Shown here in pieces: positions 52,303 through 60,662 of a DNA stretch of 64,000 nucleotides. The notes under the pieces were generated by a model. That model searched no databases. It had not been told where the DNA came from and worked only from the letters and a program-made list of their open reading frames with translations. The DNA is from Kineosporiaceae bacterium. Lineage in GTDB: Bacteria > Actinomycetota > Actinomycetes > Actinomycetales > Kineosporiaceae. Numbering within the stretch: the first letter of the stretch is position 1; every line of letters begins with the position of its first letter. The position numbers and the translations under genes were made by a program. The stretch covers positions 124,001 through 188,000 of the forward strand of contig JADJPO010000004.1 of the NCBI GenBank assembly GCA_016713225.1, in the 5' to 3' direction.

Positions 52303-54281
52303 TGTTCACGCCCGACCTCCTGCACGACGCGGACGCCGAGGTGGCTCGCCTCAGCGCCGAGAACGAGGCGTTGCGGGCGCAGGTCGAGACACTCCGGGAA
52401 CAGAACACCCTGCAACGTGAACAGCTCGACCGCGGCTCGGCGCGGTTGTCGGCGCGGGAGGCAGTGTGGGACTGGTTCACCGACGGCGGACCGGAGAACG
52501 AGGACGACCGGGATCAGGTCGCGGGGCGGATCTGCCGGACGTTCCTGACCCCGGGGACCGTGGAGCCCTCGTTGGTGACGGTTGCGGCGGTGACGTTGGC
52601 GCAGTCGCAGCCGTCGGGACTGTCGGATGCTGAGGTGGTGTCGGCGGCGGTGGCGTGTCGGCAGGCGATCACCCACATCGAACTCACCCAAGCCCAGCTG
52701 ACCCGGGAGTTGGCGTGGCGGTACCAGGCCCGTCACCCGCACGAGTTGGACCTGGATGTCGAGGTGAACCTGCCGGAGTGGGTCCGTGACCCCGAGGAGC
52801 GGGCGTTGACGGCGGCGATCGAGGAGGTCGCCGCCGTCGCGCGGATCAGCCCGTCGGGACTCCGGGCGCGGGTGGAGATGTTGGCGACCTGGCCCGAGGA
52901 CCACGGCCGGCTGTACCGGGCGCTGCTGGACGGGTCGATCTCGACGACCCGGGCGCGGGAGGTGGCCCGCCAGACCGGACGCCTCGCAGCGGGTCGGGCA
53001 CGGGACTGGGTGGAACAGATGATCCTGCCGGTCGCCGAGCACCTCGGCGCCGTGGGGCTGAAGAACCGCATCGAACGGCTGATCGCGCAGGCCGATGCGG
53101 TGGCGTATCGCCGGATCCTGGACGACGCCGCCGCCGAGAAGGACACCATCAAGGTCACCCAGCAGGGCTACGGCCGGGCGGCCATCACCTACCGGGGCTC
53201 GCTCACCAACGTCGCCGACCTGCACGCCGCGCTGCTGCACCGGGTCCAGGCCGCCACCTGCCCCGACACCGGCACCGACCCGGGCGCGGGCACCGACCCG
53301 GGCAGGGGTGATGGCGTCCGGGGTGGTGGGTCGGTGGGGCAGCGGGAACGGCAGGCAGCCTCGATGGCGCAGGTCATGTTCGACCTGATCACCGACCCCA
53401 ACACCATCCCCCCACTACTGCCCACCACACCCGGCAGCACCGGCGGCAGTGACCCCGACACCGCGACCACCACCCAGCACACCCACACCCCGCACGCACC
53501 CGAACCAACCGAGGCGCCCACGACCCAGGCAGGCGAGGACACGACCGGTGACGACGTGGTCAGTGACGACGTGACCGGTAACGACGTGACCGGTCACGAC
53601 GCGACCGGTGGCGGCGGGGCCGGTGGTGGCCTGCTCGGCGGCGGGGCTGTCAGCGCCCCGGCACCGGCCTGCCCGGGGATCCGGGTCGAACCCAAGGTGT
53701 CGTTGAACGTGACCATCCCGTTCCAGGTCCTCACCGCCCTCTGGGCAGGGCAGCCACCACCGACCGGATCCGGATGGGTCGAAGCCACGGGGCACGGTCC
53801 GATCCCCACCGACGCGCTCGCGGCGATCCTCGACAAATACGGCCAACGCGCGCTGTGGCGATGCCAAGTCCTCGACGACCGACCCGACTCACCGACCTAC
53901 GGCACCCTGATCGCCATCGGACGCGCCGCCACCGACCCCGGGTACACGCCGTCGCCGTTCATGAAGGCGTTGGTGAAGGCTGCCCGGCCCCGGTGCTCCC
54001 ACCCCGGCTGCGGGCGCCCCGCGATCGAGACCGACCTCGACCACGTCACCGCCCACAGCAGCGGCGGCACAACCGAGGAGAAGAACCTGGCCCCCCTGTG
54101 CCGGTTCCACCACCTGCTGAAGCACCACGCGGGTTTCACCCCGACCCTGGACCCGGTGACCGGGCAGGTCACCTGGCGCACGCCGTCCGGACACCACATC
54201 AGCGAACCACACGACATGCCACCACCCTTGGCCACCGAAGGCGACCTCCCCGGCGCCTGGCCACTCCCGCCACCCTTCTGA
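52302..54281 (+). CDS. DUF222 / HNH endonuclease protein (13E12 type), copy 2
   Basis: 659 aa, same architecture as copy 1: DUF222 in the first ~360 residues, a variable linker (~365-460), then HNH with CSHPGCGRPAIETDLDHVTA and LCRFHHLLKHHAGFTPTLD. The linker includes four 5-residue repeats (DDVVS, DDVTG, NDVTG, HDATG) from a 15-nt DNA repeat at 53550-53609. Sequence outside the domains differs strongly from copy 1, so the two are old paralogues and not recent copies. Intact open frame. It follows a truncated NmrA-like gene. Confidence 0.88.
   Translation: MFTPDLLHDADAEVARLSAENEALRAQVETLREQNTLQREQLDRGSARLSAREAVWDWFTDGGPENEDDRDQVAGRICRTFLTPGTVEPSLVTVAAVTLAQSQPSGLSDAEVVSAAVACRQAITHIELTQAQLTRELAWRYQARHPHELDLDVEVNLPEWVRDPEERALTAAIEEVAAVARISPSGLRARVEMLATWPEDHGRLYRALLDGSISTTRAREVARQTGRLAAGRARDWVEQMILPVAEHLGAVGLKNRIERLIAQADAVAYRRILDDAAAEKDTIKVTQQGYGRAAITYRGSLTNVADLHAALLHRVQAATCPDTGTDPGAGTDPGRGDGVRGGGSVGQRERQAASMAQVMFDLITDPNTIPPLLPTTPGSTGGSDPDTATTTQHTHTPHAPEPTEAPTTQAGEDTTGDDVVSDDVTGNDVTGHDATGGGGAGGGLLGGGAVSAPAPACPGIRVEPKVSLNVTIPFQVLTALWAGQPPPTGSGWVEATGHGPIPTDALAAILDKYGQRALWRCQVLDDRPDSPTYGTLIAIGRAATDPGYTPSPFMKALVKAARPRCSHPGCGRPAIETDLDHVTAHSSGGTTEEKNLAPLCRFHHLLKHHAGFTPTLDPVTGQVTWRTPSGHHISEPHDMPPPLATEGDLPGAWPLPPPF
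53550..53609. repeat. Four 15-nt tandem repeats in the HNH gene 2 linker
   Basis: Units at 53550, 53565, 53580 and 53595, of the type GACGACGTGACCGGT, imperfect, in frame and encoding DDVTG-like pentapeptides. Length can change by slippage without breaking the frame. Confidence 0.8.
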
Positions 54282-54433
54282 ACAACGGGTCGAGGCCAGC
54301 GATTGTGTGCGGTCAAAGTCGTCGCATGGCACCACTTTTGCCACACAGAGTCCGGGAACCAGCCAACTGGCCTCAGCTCGGACACTGCGCGAAACTCGCC
54401 TCAGTAGCCGACCCCGACCCAGCAGGAGCCCCG

Positions 54434-54826
54434 ATGTCCCGTGTGGTGCACTTCGAGATCCAGGCCGACGACATCGAGCGGGCCAAGGCCTTCTATGCCG
54501 CCGCCTTCGACTGGACCTTCGAGGATTACAGCCAGTTCACGGGCTCGACCTACTGGGGGATCGTCACCGGCCCCGAGGACCAGATGGGCATCAACGGTGG
54601 CCTGCTCGCCCGCCCCGCTCCGGTGACTCCCGGTGGCGGCAGCAACAGCTTCGTCTGCACGATGGGCGTCGGCGACTACGACGAGACCGAGCAGCGCATC
54701 CTGGCCGCCGGTGGCCAGGTCGCCATGGCGAAGTCCGCGTTGCCGGGGATGGCGTGGCAGGGCTACTACCTCGACACCGAGGGCAACACCTTCGGCATCC
54801 ACCAGCCCGACCCCGAGGCCGGCTGA
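54434..54826 (+). CDS. VOC-family (glyoxalase-like) protein
   Basis: 130 aa with the vicinal-oxygen-chelate fold: VVHFEIQADDIERAKAFYAA and AFDWTFEDYS, later GYYLDTEGNTFGIHQPD with the C-terminal metal-binding pattern. Related proteins serve as small-molecule binders or as enzymes; the substrate is unknown. ATG 54434 follows GGAG. The frame continuing upstream through the HNH gene is a shadow. Confidence 0.88.
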   Translation: MSRVVHFEIQADDIERAKAFYAAAFDWTFEDYSQFTGSTYWGIVTGPEDQMGINGGLLARPAPVTPGGGSNSFVCTMGVGDYDETEQRILAAGGQVAMAKSALPGMAWQGYYLDTEGNTFGIHQPDPEAG

Positions 54827-54953
54827 CCCCGCCTGACAGCCTCCGCATCATGCTCGCGTCAACCGCGCGAGCGGGTCCGACGTCCATGGTGTGAGCGCCC
54901 GATCGGCGCGACAATGGAGGTAGCGCCGGAACCTCGGCGCAGGAGGCGACACC

Positions 54954-55958
54954 ATGAGCACCGTCGACCCGGGAACCACCCCGAGCTTCCGCCCCGCACC
55001 CCACACCCCGCTCCCTCCCGCCCTTCCCCCGACGCGGCGACGTGTTGCGCGTCGGCTGGTGCCGGTGGTCGCCGCGCTCACGTTGATCGCCGGTGGCACC
55101 GCGGTCGGCGTGCTGTGGCGCACCTCGGGCGATGACGGTTCCGCCGGACCGGTCATCACGCCGGCTACCTCGGTGCCGGCCGCCTCGACATCGGCATCCT
55201 CGGCCCCCACCCCGAGCGGGCCGACCGGAGCGGCCACGACTCCCCCGGTCACGACCCCGATCACCGGTCCCGTGCGCGCCCTCCCGGTCTACTACGTCGC
55301 CGACGTCGGCACCGGGCCGCGGCTCTATCGCGAGTTCCACCGCGTGGCGATCCGCGACAACAGCCCGGCCCTGACCTCGCTGGTCGAGATGCTGAGCGGG
55401 GCGCCGGTCGACCCCGACTACACCTCGATGTGGCCGTCCGGGATTCGCGTGCTGTCGCTGACCACCCAGGGCGGGATCGCCACGGTCGACCTGTCGGGCT
55501 TCGTCGCGGTGGGATCGGCCTACGAGCAGGCCGCCGTCCAACAGCTGGTGTACACCGTCACAGCCGCCGACCCGACCACCCGCCGGGTGCGGCTCCTGGT
55601 GAACGGCGCGACCGCGCCGTCCGGTCACCAGGACTGGTCGGCACCGATCGCCCGCTCGACGGCCCTGGGCACCCAGGCCAACGTGTGGATCCTCGGCCCG
55701 GCGCAGGGCGCCACCGTCAGCTCCCCGGTTGCCGTCTCGGTCCTGGGCACCGGCTTCGAGGGCAACGTGCCGCTGCGGGTGTACCAGGGTGAGACCGTCG
55801 TGGCATCCACCTTCGTGACCACCATGATGGGTGGGTTCGCGCAGGCCCGGACCACGATCGCGTTGCCACCGGGCAGCTACGAGCTGCGCGCCTACAACGA
55901 CAGTGGGCTCGACGCGAGCCTGCAGCTCTGGGACACCAAGACGTTCACCGTTCGGTGA
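54954..55958 (+). CDS. GerMN + Gmad2 domain protein, membrane-anchored
   Basis: 334 aa. One membrane helix (residues ~38-58, VPVVAALTLIAGGTAVGVLW), a Ser/Thr/Pro-rich region, a GerMN domain (residues ~110-215, LPVYYVADVGTGPRLYREFH and GIATVDLSGFV) and a C-terminal Gmad2-like Ig domain (ANVWILGPAQGATVSSPVAV to DTKTFTVR). Both domains occur in spore germination and cell-envelope proteins of actinobacteria. Extracellular by topology. ATG 54954 follows GGAGG. Confidence 0.88.
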   Translation: MSTVDPGTTPSFRPAPHTPLPPALPPTRRRVARRLVPVVAALTLIAGGTAVGVLWRTSGDDGSAGPVITPATSVPAASTSASSAPTPSGPTGAATTPPVTTPITGPVRALPVYYVADVGTGPRLYREFHRVAIRDNSPALTSLVEMLSGAPVDPDYTSMWPSGIRVLSLTTQGGIATVDLSGFVAVGSAYEQAAVQQLVYTVTAADPTTRRVRLLVNGATAPSGHQDWSAPIARSTALGTQANVWILGPAQGATVSSPVAVSVLGTGFEGNVPLRVYQGETVVASTFVTTMMGGFAQARTTIALPPGSYELRAYNDSGLDASLQLWDTKTFTVR

Positions 55959-55960
55959 CG

Positions 55961-57622
55961 TCAGCGCTGGTAGACCCGCACGTAGTCGACGTCGTAGCTG
56001 GCCGGGAAGTCCGTCGCGGAGGTGGGCGCTCCCGGCCAGTTGCCGCCGACGGCCAGGTTGAGCCGCAGGTAGAACGGCTTGGCGAAGGCCTCGTCGAGCC
56101 ACGGCGTGGTGCTCGGCGTCCGGGTGTAGGTCAGGACGTCGTCGATGTACCAGCGCATCTCACCGCGCTCCCACTCGACGGCGTACACGTGAAAAGCGGC
56201 CGAGGGCAGGGCGCCGGGCACCGTGACGGTGACGGGTTGATGGCTGTGCGTGCCGGAGTAGTCGTACCAGATCGTCTGGTGCACCTTGGTGTGCTCCGAA
56301 CCCGCCCCGTCGGAGCCGATGGCCTCGAGCACGTCCAGCTCGCCCGTTCCCCCGGCACTCGGCCGCAGCCAGAACGCCGGCCACAACCCCTTCGTCGTGC
56401 CCGCGGCCGTCGGCAACTTCGCCCGAACCTCGAACCGACCGTAGGTCCAGTCCGCCTTGCCTTTGGTGGTCAGGTGGGCCGAGGTGAACTTCCGGCCGCC
56501 GGGGAATCGGGAATCCGAACTCCCACACACGAACGGCGTGGATTCCCGCCGGGCGATCAGGTGCAGTACTCCACCGCTGACATTCAGGTTCTCGGGGCGA
56601 TTCATCAAGCAGGCGAGTTCCTTGTTTCCCTCGCCATAGGTCGAATGGTCCTCGGCCCGCCACCGAGCGGAATCGACGCCGGTGCCGGCGAACTCGTCCG
56701 CCCAGACGAGCTTCCATCCGGAGCGACCGGCCGACGGTGAGGTCACCTTCGGCTGGGTGGTGCCGGACGACGAGACGGTGCGGCTGGACGACGCTGTTCG
56801 TGGCGAGCGCCTGCCCGTCGAGGGCGTGACCGTCGAGGGCTTGCCGCTCGTGGTCGTCGCCGAGGGCGACCCCGCCGAGTCGGAGGCGTGCGGCGCCCCG
56901 GTCACCGCCCCCTGCGCGGTGACCGGGGCAGGCCCCTCCGGCGCGGGCCCGCCGGAGGGGGTGGTGGCGCCCGAGGCGTCTGCACCCTCGGGCAAGAACA
57001 ACCGAACGTCGTCCACATCGACCCCGCGACCGGAGGGCAGGTCGTGGGCCACCACGTTCAGATCGAGCGAGTCGCCGCTCTCGACGGCTCGGTAGGTCAC
57101 GCTGAGCCGGTGCCACCCGTCGTCCGGCATGGTCTGGGTATCGAGTGCCTGACCTCGCAGGATGCTGCCGCGGTAGGCCATCAACCGCAGGCTCACCTGC
57201 TGCCCCGGCTGCGAGCGGACCCAGGCCTCGGCGCGGTAGGTCGCCCCCGCGGTCGTGGCGGGAACGGAGTTGATCGCGTCGTTCAGGGCGATGGTCCACC
57301 GGTCACGCGTGCGCTGGCTGATCCGGCCACCCCGGCCGTGGCGGCCCGGTACCGACTCGAGCCGCGCACCGGGGTTGACCCCCCAGCCGGCCAGGCCGTC
57401 GTCCAGCGAGGAATTGAGCACGGCGTTGCCCGACTCACCCAGACCGTTCGCCGCGACCAGCACACCGCCGGTGCCGAGCACAGCCATCGCCACCACAGCG
57501 GCGGAGATCCGGCGCCGGGAGCCGGGCCGGGGCGCGCCGACCGTCCCCAGATCCGCCGCACCCAGATCCGTCGCACCCAGGTCGAATGGGCCGGCGCCGG
57601 ACCGCGCCGAATGTCGACCCAT
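55961..57622 (-). CDS. Membrane-anchored or secreted GH16 glycoside hydrolase (beta-glucanase-type)
   Basis: 553 aa. Residues ~38-58 are a hydrophobic signal or anchor segment (ISAAVVAMAVLGTGGVLVAA). Residues ~60-215 form a carbohydrate-binding-like beta-sandwich (LNSSLDDGLAGWGVNPGARL to VDVDDVRLFLPEG). A ~85-residue Ser/Thr/Pro linker follows, then a GH16 catalytic domain (~310-553) with ELDVLEAIGSD: nucleophile Glu428, Asp430 and acid/base Glu433. The fold suggests hydrolysis of beta-1,3-glucan or related polysaccharide. ATG 57622 (MGRHSARSGAG) follows GGGAG. A tandem DLGATDLGAADLG stretch occurs near the N-terminus. Confidence 0.9.
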   Translation of the reverse strand: MGRHSARSGAGPFDLGATDLGAADLGTVGAPRPGSRRRISAAVVAMAVLGTGGVLVAANGLGESGNAVLNSSLDDGLAGWGVNPGARLESVPGRHGRGGRISQRTRDRWTIALNDAINSVPATTAGATYRAEAWVRSQPGQQVSLRLMAYRGSILRGQALDTQTMPDDGWHRLSVTYRAVESGDSLDLNVVAHDLPSGRGVDVDDVRLFLPEGADASGATTPSGGPAPEGPAPVTAQGAVTGAPHASDSAGSPSATTTSGKPSTVTPSTGRRSPRTASSSRTVSSSGTTQPKVTSPSAGRSGWKLVWADEFAGTGVDSARWRAEDHSTYGEGNKELACLMNRPENLNVSGGVLHLIARRESTPFVCGSSDSRFPGGRKFTSAHLTTKGKADWTYGRFEVRAKLPTAAGTTKGLWPAFWLRPSAGGTGELDVLEAIGSDGAGSEHTKVHQTIWYDYSGTHSHQPVTVTVPGALPSAAFHVYAVEWERGEMRWYIDDVLTYTRTPSTTPWLDEAFAKPFYLRLNLAVGGNWPGAPTSATDFPASYDVDYVRVYQR

Positions 57623-58012
57623 GGTGTGACAACTCCCAACTCGCACTGCCGGTGCACTGCCAGGCACTGCCTGAACCCGAGGATTTCCCCGCGACGATCC
57701 ACGGATCCGCGACGTTCCATGGCCACTCCATGGAACCGTTCGAGTACAGACCAGCGAGTGTTAACAGCGGGATATCACGCTGCTATGTCGAACTGTCACT
57801 CGTTTGGAGCAACGTCGCTGGTGAGGGGCCTTTTCCAGAGGTGCGAGAACCCCTCCGCCCACCCCGCGGTCATCACCCGGATCCTCGCTCCGGACCTCAC
57901 CGACGCGCCGTCCGAGGGTGGAGCCGGACCGGGGGACCCCAAGACACCACAGAAGCCTCGGCACTAACATCGTGGCGCCACCCGCTCTAACCTCCCGGAA
58001 GGGACATACGGC
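57623..58012. other. 390-nt divergent intergenic region
   Basis: No gene is visible. It contains the palindrome TTCCATGG-CCACT-CCATGGAA (57715-57735), likely an operator for the GH16 gene some 93 nt upstream of its start, and the promoter region of the third dynamin-like gene. Nothing else stands out. Confidence 0.55.
57715..57735. promoter_or_regulatory. Palindrome upstream of the GH16 gene
   Basis: TTCCATGG (57715-57722) and CCATGGAA (57728-57735), perfect 8-bp arms with a 5-nt gap. The odd-length spacer and length fit a LacI- or GntR-like operator, but no cognate regulator lies next to it. Confidence 0.55.
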
Positions 58013-59719
58013 ATGGATGTGGTCCCGGACGAGGAGCAGACCCTCACCCATGCCGTCACCCGGCTGCACCGCAGCGTGCAGAGCGTCCAGCTGGCCCCCG
58101 AGGCCCCCGCCCTGGCCGGGATGCGCGCCCGCCGGGAACGAGCGCTGCGGCTGCTGGAGAGCTACGCCCTGCCCCGCCTGGCGGACGTCGAACCCCCGTT
58201 GATCGTGGTCATCGGCGGTCCGACCGGTGCCGGCAAGTCGACCTTGACCAACTCACTGGTGGGGGCGCCGGTGAGCCTGAGCGGGGTGCTGCGGCCCACC
58301 ACCCGCCAGCCGGTGATGGTCTACAACCCGCTGGACACCGAGGCCTTGCAGGCCGTGGGACTCGTCGGAGGCGGCACCGAGAACCAGCGAGCGGACGCCG
58401 CGCGCTGGGTCGACCTGCGCGCCGTCCCGCACCCGGACGTGGCCCGCGGCCTCGCGGTGATCGACTCCCCCGACCTGGACTCGCGGGTGGACCACAACCG
58501 CGACCTCGCCTCACGGCTGTTGGCCGTGGCGGACATGTGGCTGTTCGTGACCACCGGCACCGACTACGCCGACGCGCTCTCTTGGGGCGTGCTGGCCGAG
58601 GCCGCCGAGCGCAAGGTGCCGCTCGCCGTCCTGCTGAACCGACTGCGCGACAACGAGGCCATGCAGGTGCGGCGCCATCTGGCGACGCTGCTGACCCAAG
58701 CGGGGCTGGCACACGCCCGGATGTTCACCTTGCCCGAGATGATGCTGATCGAGGGCCGCCTGGCGGTTCAGGCGATCCTGCCGCTGCAGCGCTGGCTCGA
58801 GACGGCCAGCCGCGCAACCGACCGCCACGGCCCCGCCGCCCCGGTCTTCGACTCCTCGGTCGAGCAGGCGGTGGCGGCCGTGCACGCCCTGGCCGACGCC
58901 GCCGACGACCAGGTGGTGGCGGCGCGGCGGCTGCGCGTCGACGTCGAATCGATCTTCGCCCACGCCCGCGAGCAGGTGCGGCAGCGCTGCACCGATGCCT
59001 CGCTGGTGACCGAGGACCTGGCCCGGGCCTGGCAATTGGCCCGCGGGCCGGCTCGCGGGCCGAACAACCCCGCCCACGCGGCCCCGCCCTCGGGTGGGCT
59101 GTTGCGCCGCCGCAGCCGGGCCACCCAGCGCCCCCAGGACGGCGTGGTCAAGGTCGCCGAGACGCTGCACTCGGCCATCAGCGCACTGTTGCACGAGCAG
59201 GTCGACCTGGCCCTGTTCCGGATCACCGAGCGGTGGGCCGACCATCCCTCGATCACCCCGGCGCAGGCCCAGGACCTGGCCCGACCGACCGGCGACTTCG
59301 CCCGCCGGGTGGACGACGCCGTGCTGGGATGGCTGACCGGCATCCACGCCCGGGTCCACGCGGGCGAGACTCCGGTGCCGCCGTCCTCCCCCGAGGTGGC
59401 GCGTGCCGACCCGGTCACCGTGGCCGTCGCCACGCTGGCGGTCGAGGGCGGCCCGGCCCGTGGCTCCGCCGGCGTGCGTCAAGAGGTGCACACCGCGGCC
59501 CGGCGTCCGCTCGCGCACCTGACCGAGCCCCAGATCGCCGCACTCGCCCGCGAGTCCTGGCTCGACCTGGTCGCGGCCGTCAACGCCGTGATCCTGCACG
59601 ACGAGGCCCGGCTGTCGAACATGTTCGACGAGTCCCAGGTGTTGCCGGAGGTCGCCGCGCTGCTGCGCGAGGCCGCAGACACGGTCACCGCGGCCCTGCA
59701 CCGGCCCGAGCCGGCCTAA
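58013..59719 (+). CDS. Dynamin-like GTPase, third copy
   Basis: 568 aa. G1 loop GGPTGAGKST (residues 68-77), switch VLRPTTRQPVMVYNPLD, G3 VIDSPDLDSRVDHNRDLA, degenerate G4 (VLLNRLRDNEAMQ). Same layout as the DynA-like protein at 21456-23357, so a paralogue; no membrane helix. It stands alone, with no YfjP-like partner next to it. ATG 58013 (MDVVPDEEQTLTHAV). Its end overlaps the convergent PfkB kinase stop by 3 nt. Confidence 0.83.
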   Translation: MDVVPDEEQTLTHAVTRLHRSVQSVQLAPEAPALAGMRARRERALRLLESYALPRLADVEPPLIVVIGGPTGAGKSTLTNSLVGAPVSLSGVLRPTTRQPVMVYNPLDTEALQAVGLVGGGTENQRADAARWVDLRAVPHPDVARGLAVIDSPDLDSRVDHNRDLASRLLAVADMWLFVTTGTDYADALSWGVLAEAAERKVPLAVLLNRLRDNEAMQVRRHLATLLTQAGLAHARMFTLPEMMLIEGRLAVQAILPLQRWLETASRATDRHGPAAPVFDSSVEQAVAAVHALADAADDQVVAARRLRVDVESIFAHAREQVRQRCTDASLVTEDLARAWQLARGPARGPNNPAHAAPPSGGLLRRRSRATQRPQDGVVKVAETLHSAISALLHEQVDLALFRITERWADHPSITPAQAQDLARPTGDFARRVDDAVLGWLTGIHARVHAGETPVPPSSPEVARADPVTVAVATLAVEGGPARGSAGVRQEVHTAARRPLAHLTEPQIAALARESWLDLVAAVNAVILHDEARLSNMFDESQVLPEVAALLREAADTVTAALHRPEPA

Positions 59720-60624
59720 CCCGACAGCCCCAGTTCGCGCCGGGTCGGGCCGGACGCCGCCCCGCGACGGGTGATCGAGAAGGCCGCGGCCCGGTTGGCC
59801 AGCCCGAGGGCGGCCGTCCAGTCCAGGCCCGCGGCGCGGGCCGCGAGCAACGCGCCGAGGTGCGTGTCGCCGGCGCCGTTGGTGTCGATCACCGGGCCGG
59901 GCGGGACCACGCCGGGCGAGGCCACGACGTCGACGGCAGCACCAGGATCGGCGGCGCGCAGTTCGGCACCCGCGGCGCCTCGTCGCACCACGAGTCGCCG
60001 GGGCGCCGGCAGGGCCTCCAGCGCGACGAGTTCGGCGGCGGACACGCTCACCAGGTCGGCGCGGGCCACGACCGACCGCAACGACTGTCCGGCGATCTGA
60101 CCGACCAGCGGCCCGGGGTCGAACACCACCCACGGGCCGCCGTCCGCGGCCGGGGGAAGCGCCGCGAGCCAGGTGGTCAGCGCCGGCGCGGCGTCCGGGT
60201 AGACCAGGTCGTAGCCCGAGAGGTACACCGCATCCCCGGGGCGCAGCACGATCGCGGCCAGACTGGTCGCGTCCTGCGCCGACTCGGCGCCGGGCGCGGT
60301 GACGAAGGTGCGCTCACCGCTCGGTTCGACCAAGGCCAGGCACCAGCCGGTGTCACGGCCGGGCGTGGCAGGCAGGAGGCAGTCGATCCCGTTGTGCCGC
60401 AATGCATCTCGCACCAGGGCGCCATGCGGGCCAGTGCCGTGGCGCCCGGCATGGACGGTGGGCAACCCGAGGCGGGCGGCAGCCACCAGGGCATTGATCC
60501 CGCCGCCGGCCGCCGGGCCGAGATCGTCCGCGATCACGTCCCCGCCGCGCTCGGGCAGCGCCGGCACCGCCAGGGTGTGATCGATCAGGATGCTGGCCAG
60601 TCCGACCAGCCGGCTCACTCTCAT
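59716..60624 (-). CDS. PfkB-family sugar/nucleoside kinase
   Basis: 302 aa. First signature GGGINALVAAARLGLPTVHAG, second signature DTNGAGDTHLGALLAARA with the catalytic Asp. Possible substrates are ribose, fructose or nucleosides. The start lies in the tandem repeat 60621-60662; ATG 60624 and the GTG three codons later are both possible. The gene follows the ADP-ribosylglycohydrolase gene by 4 nt, so ribose or ADP-ribose-derived sugars are attractive substrates. Confidence 0.87.
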   Translation of the reverse strand: MRVSRLVGLASILIDHTLAVPALPERGGDVIADDLGPAAGGGINALVAAARLGLPTVHAGRHGTGPHGALVRDALRHNGIDCLLPATPGRDTGWCLALVEPSGERTFVTAPGAESAQDATSLAAIVLRPGDAVYLSGYDLVYPDAAPALTTWLAALPPAADGGPWVVFDPGPLVGQIAGQSLRSVVARADLVSVSAAELVALEALPAPRRLVVRRGAAGAELRAADPGAAVDVVASPGVVPPGPVIDTNGAGDTHLGALLAARAAGLDWTAALGLANRAAAFSITRRGAASGPTRRELGLSG

Positions 60625-60662
60625 CGACTCACGCCCATCGGCTCACGCTCATCGGCTCACGC
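60621..60662. repeat. Three 14-nt tandem units at the ADP-ribosylglycohydrolase/kinase junction
   Basis: TCATCGACTCACGC, CCATCGGCTCACGC and TCATCGGCTCACGC at 60621, 60635 and 60649. On the minus strand each unit supplies an ATG or GTG-like start context; unit 1 holds the kinase ATG, and units 1-2 cover the stop of the preceding gene (60629-60631). Confidence 0.85.

Noticed and set aside
53774..54433. Upstream extension of the VOC frame
   Set aside because: It overlaps the HNH gene in another frame; composition is shadow-like, while ATG 54434 has a good ribosome-binding site.
57729..57752. GTTCGAG near the GH16 palindrome as a LexA half-site
   Set aside because: The partner half-site at the correct spacing is missing.
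58511..60133. 540-codon minus-strand frame
   Set aside because: Shadow of the dynamin-like gene and the kinase; no family motif.
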